Shown: positions 1-9,600 of the stretch, one piece after another
Layout: every line of letters starts with the position of its first letter
How positions within the stretch are numbered: position 1 is the stretch's first letter
NCBI GenBank assembly: GCA_033557675.1
Contig: JAWQRM010000097.1
Coordinates: 1-31,105 of the forward strand
Length of the DNA: 31,105 nt
Origin: Coptodactyla brooksi
Taxonomy: Eukaryota > Arthropoda > Insecta > Coleoptera > Scarabaeidae
Reading direction: 5' to 3'
Program-made: the position numbers and the translations under genes
The notes under the pieces: generated by a model
The model's database searches: none
Seen by the model: only the letters and a program-made list of their open reading frames with translations
What the model was told of the DNA's origin: nothing

Positions 1-245
1 ACATCGAATTCTTTACAATTTGAAACTATTTTCGAATATACAGGGTGTTCGGTTTATTTAAAAACTTATTCAACTTCAGATTTTTAAATGGAACACCCTG
101 TATATTATTACATTTTTGAAATTCTTACAAGATTTAAGGGACACTTTAATTATTATACATTAGTTCTAAATCGCACCGTTTGATCTTTATTTCGTATCTT
201 TGAAAAAAAATGACAGGTGTGAAGGCATTTTTTTTACAATATTAG
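1..245 (+). repeat. TACAGGGTGTTC-family palindromic repeat, copy 1
   Basis: The unit contains an inverted pair: TATACAGGGTGTTC near 40-53 and GAACACCCTGTATA near 92-105, enclosing a short 'ttcagatttttaaat' spacer. It is followed by a conserved tail ('actttaattattatac', 'gacaggtgtgaaggc'). Related copies lie at 12135-12605, 16740-17260 (two in tandem) and, on the other strand, 19015-19490. No coding capacity is visible. This looks like a non-autonomous element or dispersed repeat; the left end is cut by the window. Confidence 0.8.
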
Positions 246-1443
246 GCGGCGTTCTTTGCAATTTCTATCATTGTCATAGTAATGAATTGTCAAAATGCTG
301 ATACAAACACCCTATAAACACTGTGACAAGCACATTTGAAAACGTTCATTACAAACCGTCTATCACGGGCTTAACATAATAGTTCTGGCGGTTGTACGGT
401 TGTAAAATATCATATTTATCTTGACGTTTCTGACAGATAATCGATTGTTTTTTTCTGTTAAAAAAGGGAATACTTCCGAAAGTATTGGAAACCGATATCA
501 CGGGTTTGGTCTTGTAAAGGATTTTCAAGTTCCTATTCATTTTATTATAGAAAAATTATTTTTAAAATTTCTATCTAATTTTTCTATGAAGAAATAGCAA
601 AATAATGCCCAAACAAGGTAATGAAAAACGCACCTCGATATCTTATTCCTAACCTAAAATATCGGTGAAAGATTTAATAAGAAAATTCAATAAATTCTGC
701 TAGGTTGCCCACTGATTATGCAACCAAAGTAACATAGACAGAAGTGTGTTGCCTACTAACAATTCATAATTAAGAAACGTCAAATTTTATTATATACCCA
801 CTCGTACCTACAGGGTGACCATTATTGAGCTATATGAAAAAAGACCTTTATAACCAATGAACCGTTGGCGAGATTCAGTTGAAACTTGGCGGTTGGGGTT
901 TTTTTTGAAATTTTTTTTTCTTTTGAAAATGTTTTTTTCTTGGAACGAGCGCCGTATGAACGAAAGTCGAATGGAAAATCATAAAAAAGAATCTTTTTTG
1001 TCTGAACAAATGCCGTTTAAACGAACACAGTTTTTTTTCAAAAAGGAATTTTTTAAAATTTTTTGAAAAAAAATTTTTCTTTAAAAACCTATTTTGAAAA
1101 TGATTTTTTTTTCATTCGGTGTTCGTTCAGACAGCATTCATTCGGACAAAAAAATATAAATATAAATTATATTTATAAGTATAATAAATAAATGTATAAA
1201 AATTTATTTAAAATTGATTTAAGAGATTTTCCTATTTTTGTTATGTGGTAACCACAATAGGAAAAGAACTATTCGACACATGTTTCGTTGACCATGCCAA
1301 CATCATCGGAAACGACCAGAGAAAAAAGGAATTTGTACTAAGTGTACCATATTGATTTTTAATATTTAGACAACTAAATTTACACATGTGAAAATTAGGT
1401 GGTATAATGGTAGGGAAACACTACATTCAAATAACCATGGTCG
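246..1443. other. Gene-free A+T-rich stretch
   Basis: No convincing gene is seen. A CAGGGTGACC sequence near 810 resembles the end of a dispersed element. From about 900 to 1110 there are long T and A runs (polyT at 899-905 and 909-918 and mixed T/A blocks near 1030-1110), so the open frame crossing them is probably fortuitous. GTTCGTTC and GAACGAAC-like pieces around 945-1140 hint at a degenerate inverted repeat. Confidence 0.6.
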
Positions 1444-1505
1444 AGGTAAGAGAAAGTCATGTGCGGTGTAACAGATACTCGGATACGAGTCGCACAGCGA
1501 CTCGT
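1444..1505 (+). repeat. GGTAAGAGAAAGTCATGT motif copy plus short hairpin
   Basis: The motif GGTAAGAGAAAGTCATGT begins near 1445 and is one of six copies in the window. It is followed by a perfect short hairpin at 1485-1505 with arms ACGAGTCG and CGACTCGT around a CACAG loop. Unlike several other copies, the sequence downstream of this one does not match the remaining family. Confidence 0.6.
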
Positions 1506-1822
1506 TTAATAAGGAAACATTTCGTCCTGTAAGTAGACATTTAAATAGCAACTTTGAATTTAAAACCTAAGAATAAATAAAATACAATTCTGCGTTAATT
1601 GTATATTCAAATTAAGACTTGTAAGTAATATTATTATAAGTAAGTTACTTCCAATGCAAGGTAAAAGATTGCTAGAAAATTGCAAAAAGAAAACATTTCG
1701 TTGACAGAAGTGGTTCAATAAAATTGTCCATGTCGTCTATTTGAGAAAACCGAAATTAATAAATTCTCAGCTAAAGAAAGTGTAAAAATAGTCATCTCTA
1801 TAGTTGTGGCTTTTTACTTCAG

Positions 1823-2324
1823 CTGTCAAGAAACTGCAAACGCCTAGAATCGATAAAAGTCCAAGACTGCTGGGGATCAACCAAAAACTGTCTGATCCAC
1901 AGCACCCCTCTGTGCAACTTGGTGACAAGATGTCCAAGGCTATACAATTTCAATTTTAACCAAAGCAGGTATTACATTAGGAATCATCTCCCAACACTAC
2001 TAACCAGTTTTGGCATTGCTTCATTTTTGATTCAGGTTTATGTCTAAGAAGTTTTTTCGGCTGATATCTAGGGACCAAAAGAACGGCAAGATAATGAAGA
2101 AGTGCAATTATGTGGGTCCGATGACGGCGAAACAGATGAAAGCCCTCTTTGCGGCCCTCCGCGATTACGAATTGCACGATACCGCTACAATCGGCAACGC
2201 CAACTTCACGCGAAAGTTCAAACTGAGGGATATCGTACGGTATTTGGAGGAGATGCAGAATCCGAGGGAAATCGTCAACGACGTCTCTGAAAACTTGAAC
2301 TACGGGCACGTGGGCAATCTTTAA
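1823..2324 (+). CDS. F-box-family gene, copy A: last two exons only
   Basis: Two exons are supported: 1823-1968 (acceptor TTACTTCAG) and 2036-2324 (acceptor GATTCAG), joined across a 67-bp GT-AG intron and ending in TAA. The spliced frame is open for 144 residues. The first part is leucine-rich-repeat-like (LSRNCKRL, then DCWGSTKNC); the second begins FMSKKFFRLISRDQKNGK and includes KCNYVGPMTAKQM and LRDYELHD. It matches the exons after the F-box exon of the copy at 5272, about 80% identical over 66 residues of the last exon by eye. No F-box exon is found in 1-1822, so the 5' exon either lies left of the window or was not duplicated. F-box proteins act as substrate adaptors of SCF ubiquitin ligases; that role is inferred only through the paralogue. 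The specific family member is not recognised. Confidence 0.75.
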
Positions 2325-2507
2325 CACCCGAAGGGGCGGACACTGTGTAAGGCGCGTTTACACGTTCGTACAACATCTGGTTGTTTTCCTAGATGCCTTT
2401 ACTATGCCAAAGTGGATATATTGAGTCGACAGTTTTGTGCGAAATTACTTGTACGTTCCTATTATTTATTTTATGTACGTTAGGGGGCGATAATTTATTT
2501 TGTATGA

Positions 2508-2513
2508 AATAAA
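2508..2513 (+). promoter_or_regulatory. Polyadenylation signal of F-box copy A
   Basis: AATAAA lies 184 bases after the stop codon. The sequence between stop and signal is recognisably similar to the 3' UTR of the second copy (shared 'gcgaaattacttgta' and 'gtttcttg/gttttcct' segments), so the duplication included the 3' UTR. Confidence 0.6.
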
Positions 2514-2683
2514 ATTTTCCAATTGAGTTTGTTTTTAATTCATTCCTGTCTTTAAAACAGTTTTCATGCAGTTGGGTCCACGAATCTTTGGTTGTGCTTC
2601 TGATATAGTGGCGTAGCCGAAAAAATCTACTACACATTTTTCATGTAATATGGGTAGCCTGTAAGGTTAGGCGCAAGACACTC

Positions 2684-2830
2684 ATGGCAATTAAAGAGAA
2701 AGTAAATTTAACTGAAAATTTCCTATTAAATGTTATTAAATGCCAAACACAAATTGCACAATGTGCTACGAACTTCCACTGGTGGCCTAGATTTTCCAGG
2801 AGGAGTAAAAAGCAACTTATTTCTATTACT
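2684..2830 (+). other. Possible small coding exon with strong splice donor
   Basis: An ATG in good context (CTCATGG) opens 49 codons that end exactly at a consensus donor, ACT|GTAAGT, at 2831. The peptide starts MAIKEKVNLTENFLLNVIK and contains HWWPRFSRRSKKQ. No family is recognised and no downstream acceptor exon in frame was identified. It could be a first exon of an unrecognised gene, or chance. Confidence 0.2.
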
Positions 2831-2879
2831 GTAAGTTTTAATTCTTGTAAAACGATTTTACATTACGAAATCTAATAGT

Positions 2880-3410
2880 AAATTTGTAATTTACGTGGTG
2901 GATAGCGTTAAAATAAGTCAGAGGACCGCTGTTGTCCCTTTCTGGGTTAGTTTAAAAAACTGTAACGCGAACTTACAACGCTCTAAATGCTTCCAAATAT
3001 GATGGGCAGATAATACTTTCAGAAACGTCTTTTCTGGAACGTCCAACTTCCACGTAACTGCAACTGGCTAGGCAACCAAACTTGCAGTGTGGTAATGATT
3101 AAAATAAAACACCCTAACTGCCACAATTAAGAAAGTCAGCGGCGTATCATAATTAATTTACTGTTAAATAACACGATAAGAAATATTCATTACTATCAAA
3201 GGGTACTAATGTGGCGATCTGTGAGTAATCTAAAACATTAACTTGAAATTGAATGTGACTGTAATAGTGTGATTTATTAAATTTTTTAGTAGGTACTTTT
3301 CATGAATTTGTGGAATCTTTTCTATATTTTTCGATTTCAGCCTAACAATATTCATATTTTCACATCTTCAGCATTTTAATTACTAGCAGAAGTTCAAACT
3401 GCAATCATAA
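2880..3410. other. Unassigned intergenic sequence
   Basis: No gene or clear repeat is seen. A segment around 3066-3082 (GGCTAGGCAACCAAA) also occurs upstream of the Maf gene near 11210. Confidence 0.4.
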
Positions 3411-3467
3411 TATATGGATGCTCAAAATGGTCACCTTGTCTTTCTAAGCATAAACTTACTCTACGCT

Positions 3468-3717
3468 TCATACTCTCAGTATTTCTTGTATAATTGCTGC
3501 TTCCAACTCTTCAATTCTGTGAAGCCGATTCTTAAATATATTATTTTTAATACGTCCAAATAAAAAATCTAGTGGAGTGAGATCTGGACTTCGAGGAGGC
3601 CACAAACCTTTATTGCTTATGCGGTGCCCATAAAATTCTTCCAAATATCTTACATATGCAAGTACGGTGTGGCTCCATCTTGCTGAAAATAGCCAAATTG
3701 GAGTTCACCATCATGCA
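3468..3717 (-). pseudogene. DDE (mariner/IS630-superfamily) transposase fossil, C-terminal part
   Basis: Read on the minus strand, the translation contains FGYFQQDGATPY (the second catalytic aspartate block), then, after a frameshift, a segment with EEFYGHR, LWPPRSPDLTPLDFLFGR and a short C-terminal tail ending at a stop at 3468-3470. The 'QQDGATPH ... WPPRSPDLTPLDFFLWG' arrangement is typical of insect mariner-like transposases of the tryptophan-rich type. The first frame hits a stop right after PYLHM, so this is a dead fragment. Related fossils are at 20196-20460 and 30158-30373. Confidence 0.8.
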
Positions 3718-3814
3718 TTTGTTATATTGTATGGAAATAAGTATGGAAATTGTGCCCTTGCAAGACAGATTACCTACGATTACGATTACAATTATAATTA
3801 ACTAAAATTACAAA

Positions 3815-4285
3815 TTAAATCACATTGTGCTAAATTAAATTAAATTAATTCAAATCAAATTAAATCGAATTGAATCGCATTAAATCGATTTAAATCGAAT
3901 TAAATCAAATTAAATCAAATTAAATTAAACTAAATTTGATCAAATTAAATGAAACTAAATCAAATCAAACTAAATTAAATCAAATTAAATTAAACTAAAT
4001 TAAATCAAATTACATCAAACTAAATTAAATTAAATGAAATCAAACTAAATTTTAATCAAATTAAATCCAATCAAATCAAATTAAATTAAATCAAATTAAA
4101 TCAAATTAAATCAAATTAAATCAAATTAAATCAAATTAAATCAAATTAAATCAAATTAAATCAAATTAAATCAAATTAAATCAAATTAAATCAAATTAAA
4201 TCAAATTAAATTAAATTAAATTACATTAAATTAAACAAAATTAAATTAAATGAATTAAATGAACTAATTAAATAAACTAATGTAT
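3815..4285 (+). repeat. A+T-rich minisatellite, 10-bp period TCAAATTAAA
   Basis: Twelve consecutive perfect copies of the 10-mer TCAAATTAAA occupy 4091-4210. Flanking sequence on both sides (3815-4090 and 4211-4285) is made of degenerate 5- and 10-base variants (AAATT, AAATC, AAACT). The homogeneous core inside degenerate flanks suggests recent slippage expansion. The strand lacks G almost completely through the core. Confidence 0.95.
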
Positions 4286-5000
4286 AGTAATGATTGTATT
4301 TCTGAAAAAAAATATTATTCGTCTTAAAATTACTACTCATATGCCAATCTACTGAGGATGTAACGGTATTTCAATAAAGTAATGCGGATTCTCTGTAGTT
4401 CACGTTCTATAATTCTGACTGTTCATATACCCGGATAAATGTACAAATTATTGTCGCTCAATGTTTATTAAACCCCTGACAAGATTGCACCCGTTGATTA
4501 TAGTCAGGTGGATGTAACAGCAGACATTCTGTAGGGTTTCATGAGCAGGTTCAGCTTTAATGCCTTGTGAATATTGCCACTGGATAAACGCATGAAAGAA
4601 TTACTACTAATCAAATACCTAACTATGCAGGAAATTTATTTTTTAGAAATTCAAAAATCTATTAAAAATAAGTATTGAAGATTGAAATGAGGACATCTAC
4701 AATCAAATACAATGAGCCAAAGTGAGAATCTACATTATAATTGTATTGGTTTAAGACTGGCCCTAGCTTTAATTATCTCTACTAATTTAATTTTTAATTA
4801 ACTATTTCTGTTCCATTTAACGAGTAGTCTTGGGAATTGTAAAAACAAAATTAGTTTTTCTGAATGTCAAAACATGTCTGATGTTTTCTGTTTTTCATTT
4901 CTGTAAGGAGTCCTGTATTCTTTGTTATTGCTTACAAATTTACATCAAAGTAAACCTCATACACTGACTCCACATATTAACGATAGTATTCAGTAAAAAA
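4286..5000. other. Unassigned intergenic sequence
   Basis: No recognisable gene, transposon or repeat was found between the minisatellite and the F-box gene apart from generic A+T-rich sequence. Confidence 0.4.
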
Positions 5001-5012
5001 ACCTTTATTATT

Positions 5013-5204
5013 TTAAATTGCTTTTAAGCGATTTAGCATTGATCTAATAAGTTTCAATTCCAATTCCAACACATCTACCTCTTTAAGAAGATAGTTGTGG
5101 AGTGGATTTCTTAATGCCCACATAATATATTCCTTTTTATAATCTGAAAACTTATTGAAGTTATTTTCGTACTTTTTAAATTTTGACAAATCTGACAGAT
5201 ACAA
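5013..5204 (-). CDS. Possible small coding segment divergent from the F-box gene
   Basis: A 63-codon open frame on the minus strand ends in TAA at 5013-5015, with AATAAA (complement at 5004-5009) three bases further on. Content is charged and leucine-rich at the C-terminus (VLELELKLIRSMLNRLKAI, possible coiled coil). The frame has no ATG at its upstream end; the first in-frame ATG leaves 36 residues (MWALRNPLHNYLL...). It could be a terminal exon, or a short protein, sharing a 5' region with the F-box gene about 70 bp away. No family is recognised. Confidence 0.25.
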   Translation of the reverse strand: MYLSDLSKFKKYENNFNKFSDYKKEYIMWALRNPLHNYLLKEVDVLELELKLIRSMLNRLKAI

Positions 5205-5271
5205 GGATGTTAGCCATGCGACTTGTGACGTTTAACGAGGCAAAAGTGACTTTAAATTTACAGTGCGAAAA

Positions 5272-6203
5272 ATGGCATGTAAAAGAAATTCGAAACAACG
5301 CGCGCGGCTTTCGCATCTTAGGCGCGGTAAACGTCAAAGGAGGTCCAGGATAACACCGTTGAACATGTTTATCAGCACGAGCTCTTTCGCGAATCCAATG
5401 CACGTGAACAGTCTCCCAGACGACGTAATGCTACGGCTATTCTCCTATTTCAACAGGAACGAATTGTTCTACAATTTGCGGCCTGTCTGCAGGAGGTGGG
5501 AGTGCTTGGCGATGAGCCCAACGCTCTGGAAGGAAATTGACGTTTCTTGTGATATTCCAACTCACACGCTCATTTATTGGATTAAGTCAGCCCCGTTGTT
5601 AAACAGTTTTGCCATGAAACATAGAGACGATGCCAATATAATTACAGAAGAGGTAAGTAGCCTTAAAATAGTAATCAGAAATCCAAACTAACACAAAAAG
5701 TCTTCCTTGCTTAGCTTTCAAGAAATTGCAAACGTCTAAATCGATCAGAGTTGAGGACTGCTGGGGATCAACTAAAAACTGCGTGATCCATAGCAATCCT
5801 TTGTGCAACTTGGTAACAAGATGCCCGAAATTGAGTAATATAAATTTTAGCGAAAGCAGGTACTGCTAAAAGCCATCATCCACCATCACTGGTCAGTTTC
5901 GTTATTGTTAGCTTTTGATTTAGGTTTATGTCGAACAAGTTCTTCCGACTGATATCAAAGGATCAAAAGAACGGCAAAATAATGAGGAAGTGTAATTACG
6001 TGGGCCCGATGACAGCGAAGCAAATGGTCGCTCTATTCATTGGCCTTCGTGACTACGAATTGCATGACAACGCAACAATTGGCAACGCGAGTATCCCGCA
6101 AAAGGTGAAACTGAAGGATATCGTGGAGTCTTCAGATGTCATGGAATATTTGGAGGAGGTTCACTATCCGAGCAAAATTGTCAACGCGTCTTGGATAACG
6201 TGA
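5272..6203 (+). pseudogene. F-box protein gene, copy B, with two frame breaks
   Basis: Exon 1 (5272-5652, 127 codons, donor GAG|GTAAGT) encodes a basic N-terminus (KR-rich, residues 3-26) and an F-box at about residues 47-91: SLPDDVMLRLFSYF, LRPVCRRWECLAM, LWKEIDV. F-boxes bind SKP1 in SCF ubiquitin ligases. Start ATG 5272 is preferred because nothing in frame upstream is an ATG. Exon 2 is 5715-5859 (acceptor CTTGCTTAG) and exon 3 starts at 5924 after a 64-bp intron. Exon 2 is 145 nt where copy A has 146: one base is missing near 5738 (CGTCTAAATCG against CGCCTAGAATCG), so the frame runs into TGA at 5784-5786 after about 150 residues. Near 6187 a further 2-base loss relative to copy A moves the C-terminus out of frame; the open exon-3 frame then ends at 6203. 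Both could be assembly errors, but two in one gene favour decay. The F-box exon itself is intact, so a truncated F-box protein remains possible. Confidence 0.75.
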
Positions 6204-6403
6204 ATCGCGAAAACGTCATAAAAACATCTTTAACATCCCAATTGCAAGGTACTTTGCAGGGCGAGGTTATGTTCGTACAGAATCTGCTTGTTTTCTTGAT
6301 CGATTTTCTGGATATATCGAGTCGGCAGTCTTCTGCGAAATTACTTGTATGTTGCTATTACTTCTTTCATGTATGTTACACAACAACACTTTACTTTGTA
6401 TAA

Positions 6404-6409
6404 AATAAA
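6404..6409 (+). promoter_or_regulatory. Polyadenylation signal of F-box copy B
   Basis: AATAAA occurs about 200 bases after the exon-3 stop, in the same relative place as the signal after copy A, within homologous 3' UTR sequence (both carry a 'gagtcg-cagt-tt-tgcgaaattacttgta' block). Confidence 0.6.
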
Positions 6410-6614
6410 AAATATTCAACTTCTTTTTATTGTTCCTCCTCCTTAACTTTAATTTTTATTTAATTTTGGAGAAACATGTCATGCTTAAGCCATTGAAGAA
6501 AGAACATCAATTGTCAGCTTTAAATTTTAGGTCTGGTTCCTTACGTATGCTTACTTTCTATTTTGGATTTAAGATTAAGAAGGACGATAACCGAAGAGCA
6601 TCGAAGAATGGAAT

Positions 6615-9600
6615 AAAATTGGAAGAGAAGAAACAAAATGCAAAGATTAAACATAAAAAAAATCAAACATAGAATATCCAACCCAACCCAACCCAACCCA
6701 AACAAGGACCTGTAAAAAAAGGAAAAAATTAATTTTATAATTTTTTTTCTATTTAATCTTTAAAATAATGAGATAAAATTAGAAAAATGTTATATGAAAA
6801 ATTATATATATAATGTAACTTATTAAGCAAGGAAATTAAACAAGAAATGCAATTAAAACCACAACAAATTAATCATTTAGAACGATACTTTGTGATTAAT
6901 CCAAAAATTTACAAAATAAAGCATTTTCATATGGATTAAAATATTTAATCAATTAAATTTAAAAAGCATACAATTACTCCTTAAAAAATGTCCTCCACGA
7001 TAAAATACTTCTCATATTCTTTAAAATACAAAACATTTTTAATTTTTCTTTCTAGTACTCTTCAATAATCACATTATTGTTAAAGGAATAACACATTCGG
7101 AACTGTTACTCCTTTAAGAACAACTTGGAAGAAAAGAAACAATATGCAAAGATTAATTCAGCATTAATTCATTAATTCTTTCGATTTTATTTCAAACCAT
7201 ATTTTTCAAAAATCAAACATAGAATATCCAACCCAACCCAACCCAAACAAGGAACTGTAAAAAAGAGAAAAATGCAAATATTAACTTTAGATTTTTTTTC
7301 AATTTAATTTTAAAAATAATGAGATAAAATTAGAGAAATGTGATTTTGAAAAACTAGATGTAAAAAAAATCATTAAGCAAGGTAATTAAACAAGAAATAC
7401 AATTAAAACCACAACAAATTTTTCATTTTTCTTTCTATTACTGTTGAATAATCACATTATTATTAGAGGAATAACACATTCGGAACTGTTATTCCTTTAA
7501 GAATAACTTGAAAAAAGAAAAAATGTCAAAATTAATTTAACATTATTTTTTTTATTTTATTTCAAACAATACTTTTCAAAAATCAAACATAGAGTATCAG
7601 TTACTAAATAAGGAATTGGAAAAATAGACAAAAGCAAAAATCGACTTAACCTTATTATTTTTTAAAATTTTATCTCAAATAACGAGATAAAATTAGAAAA
7701 ATATTATTTGAAAATTAGATATAAAACACAACTTATAATGCAAGGAAATCAAACAAAAAAAACAATTAAAATCACAGCAAATTAATTATATTAGGTATTG
7801 TTAGATAATTAATTCATAAATATTAATTAATTATATAACAACACCCTACGAATAATCCAAAATTTCACAAAGTACAGCATTTTTTCATATTGTGTGTAGT
7901 AAGTTACACAAGTAATGTAGTGTAGTAAGTTACACAAGGATCTGTAAGGAAAGGAAAAACGGAAAAATTAACTTTATTATTTTTTTTAATTTTATCTCAA
8001 ATAATGAAATAAAATTGGAATAACGTTATTTAAAAAATTACATATAAAACGTAATTTATTAAGCGAGAAAATTAAACAAGAAATACAATTAAAACCACAA
8101 TAAATTAATAATTTAGAACGGTTTACGACTAATCCAAAAGTTTACAAAATAAAGCATTTTCATATGGATTAATTTAAGAATAACACAATTATTTCTTTAA
8201 AAAATGTTCTTCGCGAAAAAATACTTCTTATCTATTTTAAAATTCAAGATATTTTTAAGAAATTTTTCATTTTTCTTTTTGTATTTTTTTTGTACATATT
8301 ATTAAAGGAATAACACATTCGAATCTGTTATTCCTTTAAGAACAACTTGTGAAAAAAGGAAAAAATGCTAAAATTAATTCAGCTTTATTTTTCTTTCGAT
8401 TTTATTTCAAACAATACTTTTCAAAAATCAAATATAGAATATAACTTGCTAAACGAGGAACTGTAAGGAAAGAAAAGACGTAAAAATTAACTTAAATTTA
8501 TTATTTTTTTAAATTTTATCTCAAATAATGAGATAAAACTTTATTTGAAAAATTAGATATAAAACGAAATTTATTAAGCAAGAAAATTAAACAAGAAATA
8601 CAATTAAAACCACAACAAATTAATAATTTAGAACGATACTTTATGATTAATCCAAAAATTTACAAAAGAAAGCATTTTCGTACGGATTAATTTAAGAATA
8701 ATACAATTACTTCTTAAAAAAATGTTCTTCACGAAGAAATACTCACCTCATCTTCTTTAAAATATAAGAAACTTTTCATCTTTCCTTTTAGTACTTTTGA
8801 ATGATCATATTATTATAGGAATAACACATTTGAATCTGTTATTCCTTTAAGAGCAACTTGAAAAAAGAAAAAATGTCAAAATTAATTTAACTTTATTTTT
8901 GTTATTTTATTTCAAACAGTACTTTTCAAAAATCAAACACATAATATCAGTTACTAAACAAGGAACTATGAAAAGGGAAAGCGCAAAAAGTAACTTAACT
9001 TTATTATTTATTTTTTAATTTTATCTGAAATAATGAGATAAAATTAGAAAAATGTTATTTGAAACACAACTCATTAAGTAAGGAAATCAAACAAAAAAGG
9101 CAATTAGTTATTAATTAATTATACTATATATTAGGTATTGCTAGATAATTAATTCATAAATATTAATTAATTATATAACAACACCTTACGAAAAATCCAA
9201 AATTTTACAAAACAGCATTTTTTCATATTGTGTGTCGTAAGTTACACAAGTAGTGTAGTGTAGTAAGTTACACAAGGATCTGTAAGGAAAGGAAAAACGA
9301 AAAAATTAACTTAACTTTATTATTCCTTTTTAATTTTATCTCAAATAATGAAATAAAATTGGAATAATGTTATTTGAAAAATTAGATATAAAACGTAATT
9401 TATTAAGTAAGGAAATTAAACAAGAAATACAATTCAAACTACAATAAATTAATAATTTAGAACGATTTACGACTAATCCAAAAATTTACGAAATAAAGCA
9501 TTTTCGTACGGATTAATTTAAGAATAACAATTATTTCTTTAAAAAATGTTCTTCACGAAAAATATTTCTGATCTATTTTAAAATTCAAGATATTTTTAAT

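Noticed and set aside
857..1066. 69-codon plus-strand frame rich in Phe and Lys
   Set aside because: It is driven by T and A runs that avoid stops; no domain, no splice context, no polyadenylation signal tied to it.
1263..1345. Possible remnant of the F-box exon end before copy A (a DHANIIGND-like reading against DDANIITEE in copy B)
   Set aside because: Only a handful of residues match, no F-box sequence precedes it and no donor follows.
1977..2327. 116-codon minus-strand frame
   Set aside because: It is the antisense shadow of the F-box copy A exon, whose sense reading is supported by the paralogue and by splice sites.
6430..6672. 80-codon plus-strand frame after F-box copy B
   Set aside because: It runs into the satellite array, lysine-rich by composition, and has no recognisable domain.
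6678..7245. CCCAACCCAACCC runs as telomere repeat
   Set aside because: The usual insect telomere repeat is TTAGG (CCTAA); these runs are short and part of the satellite unit.
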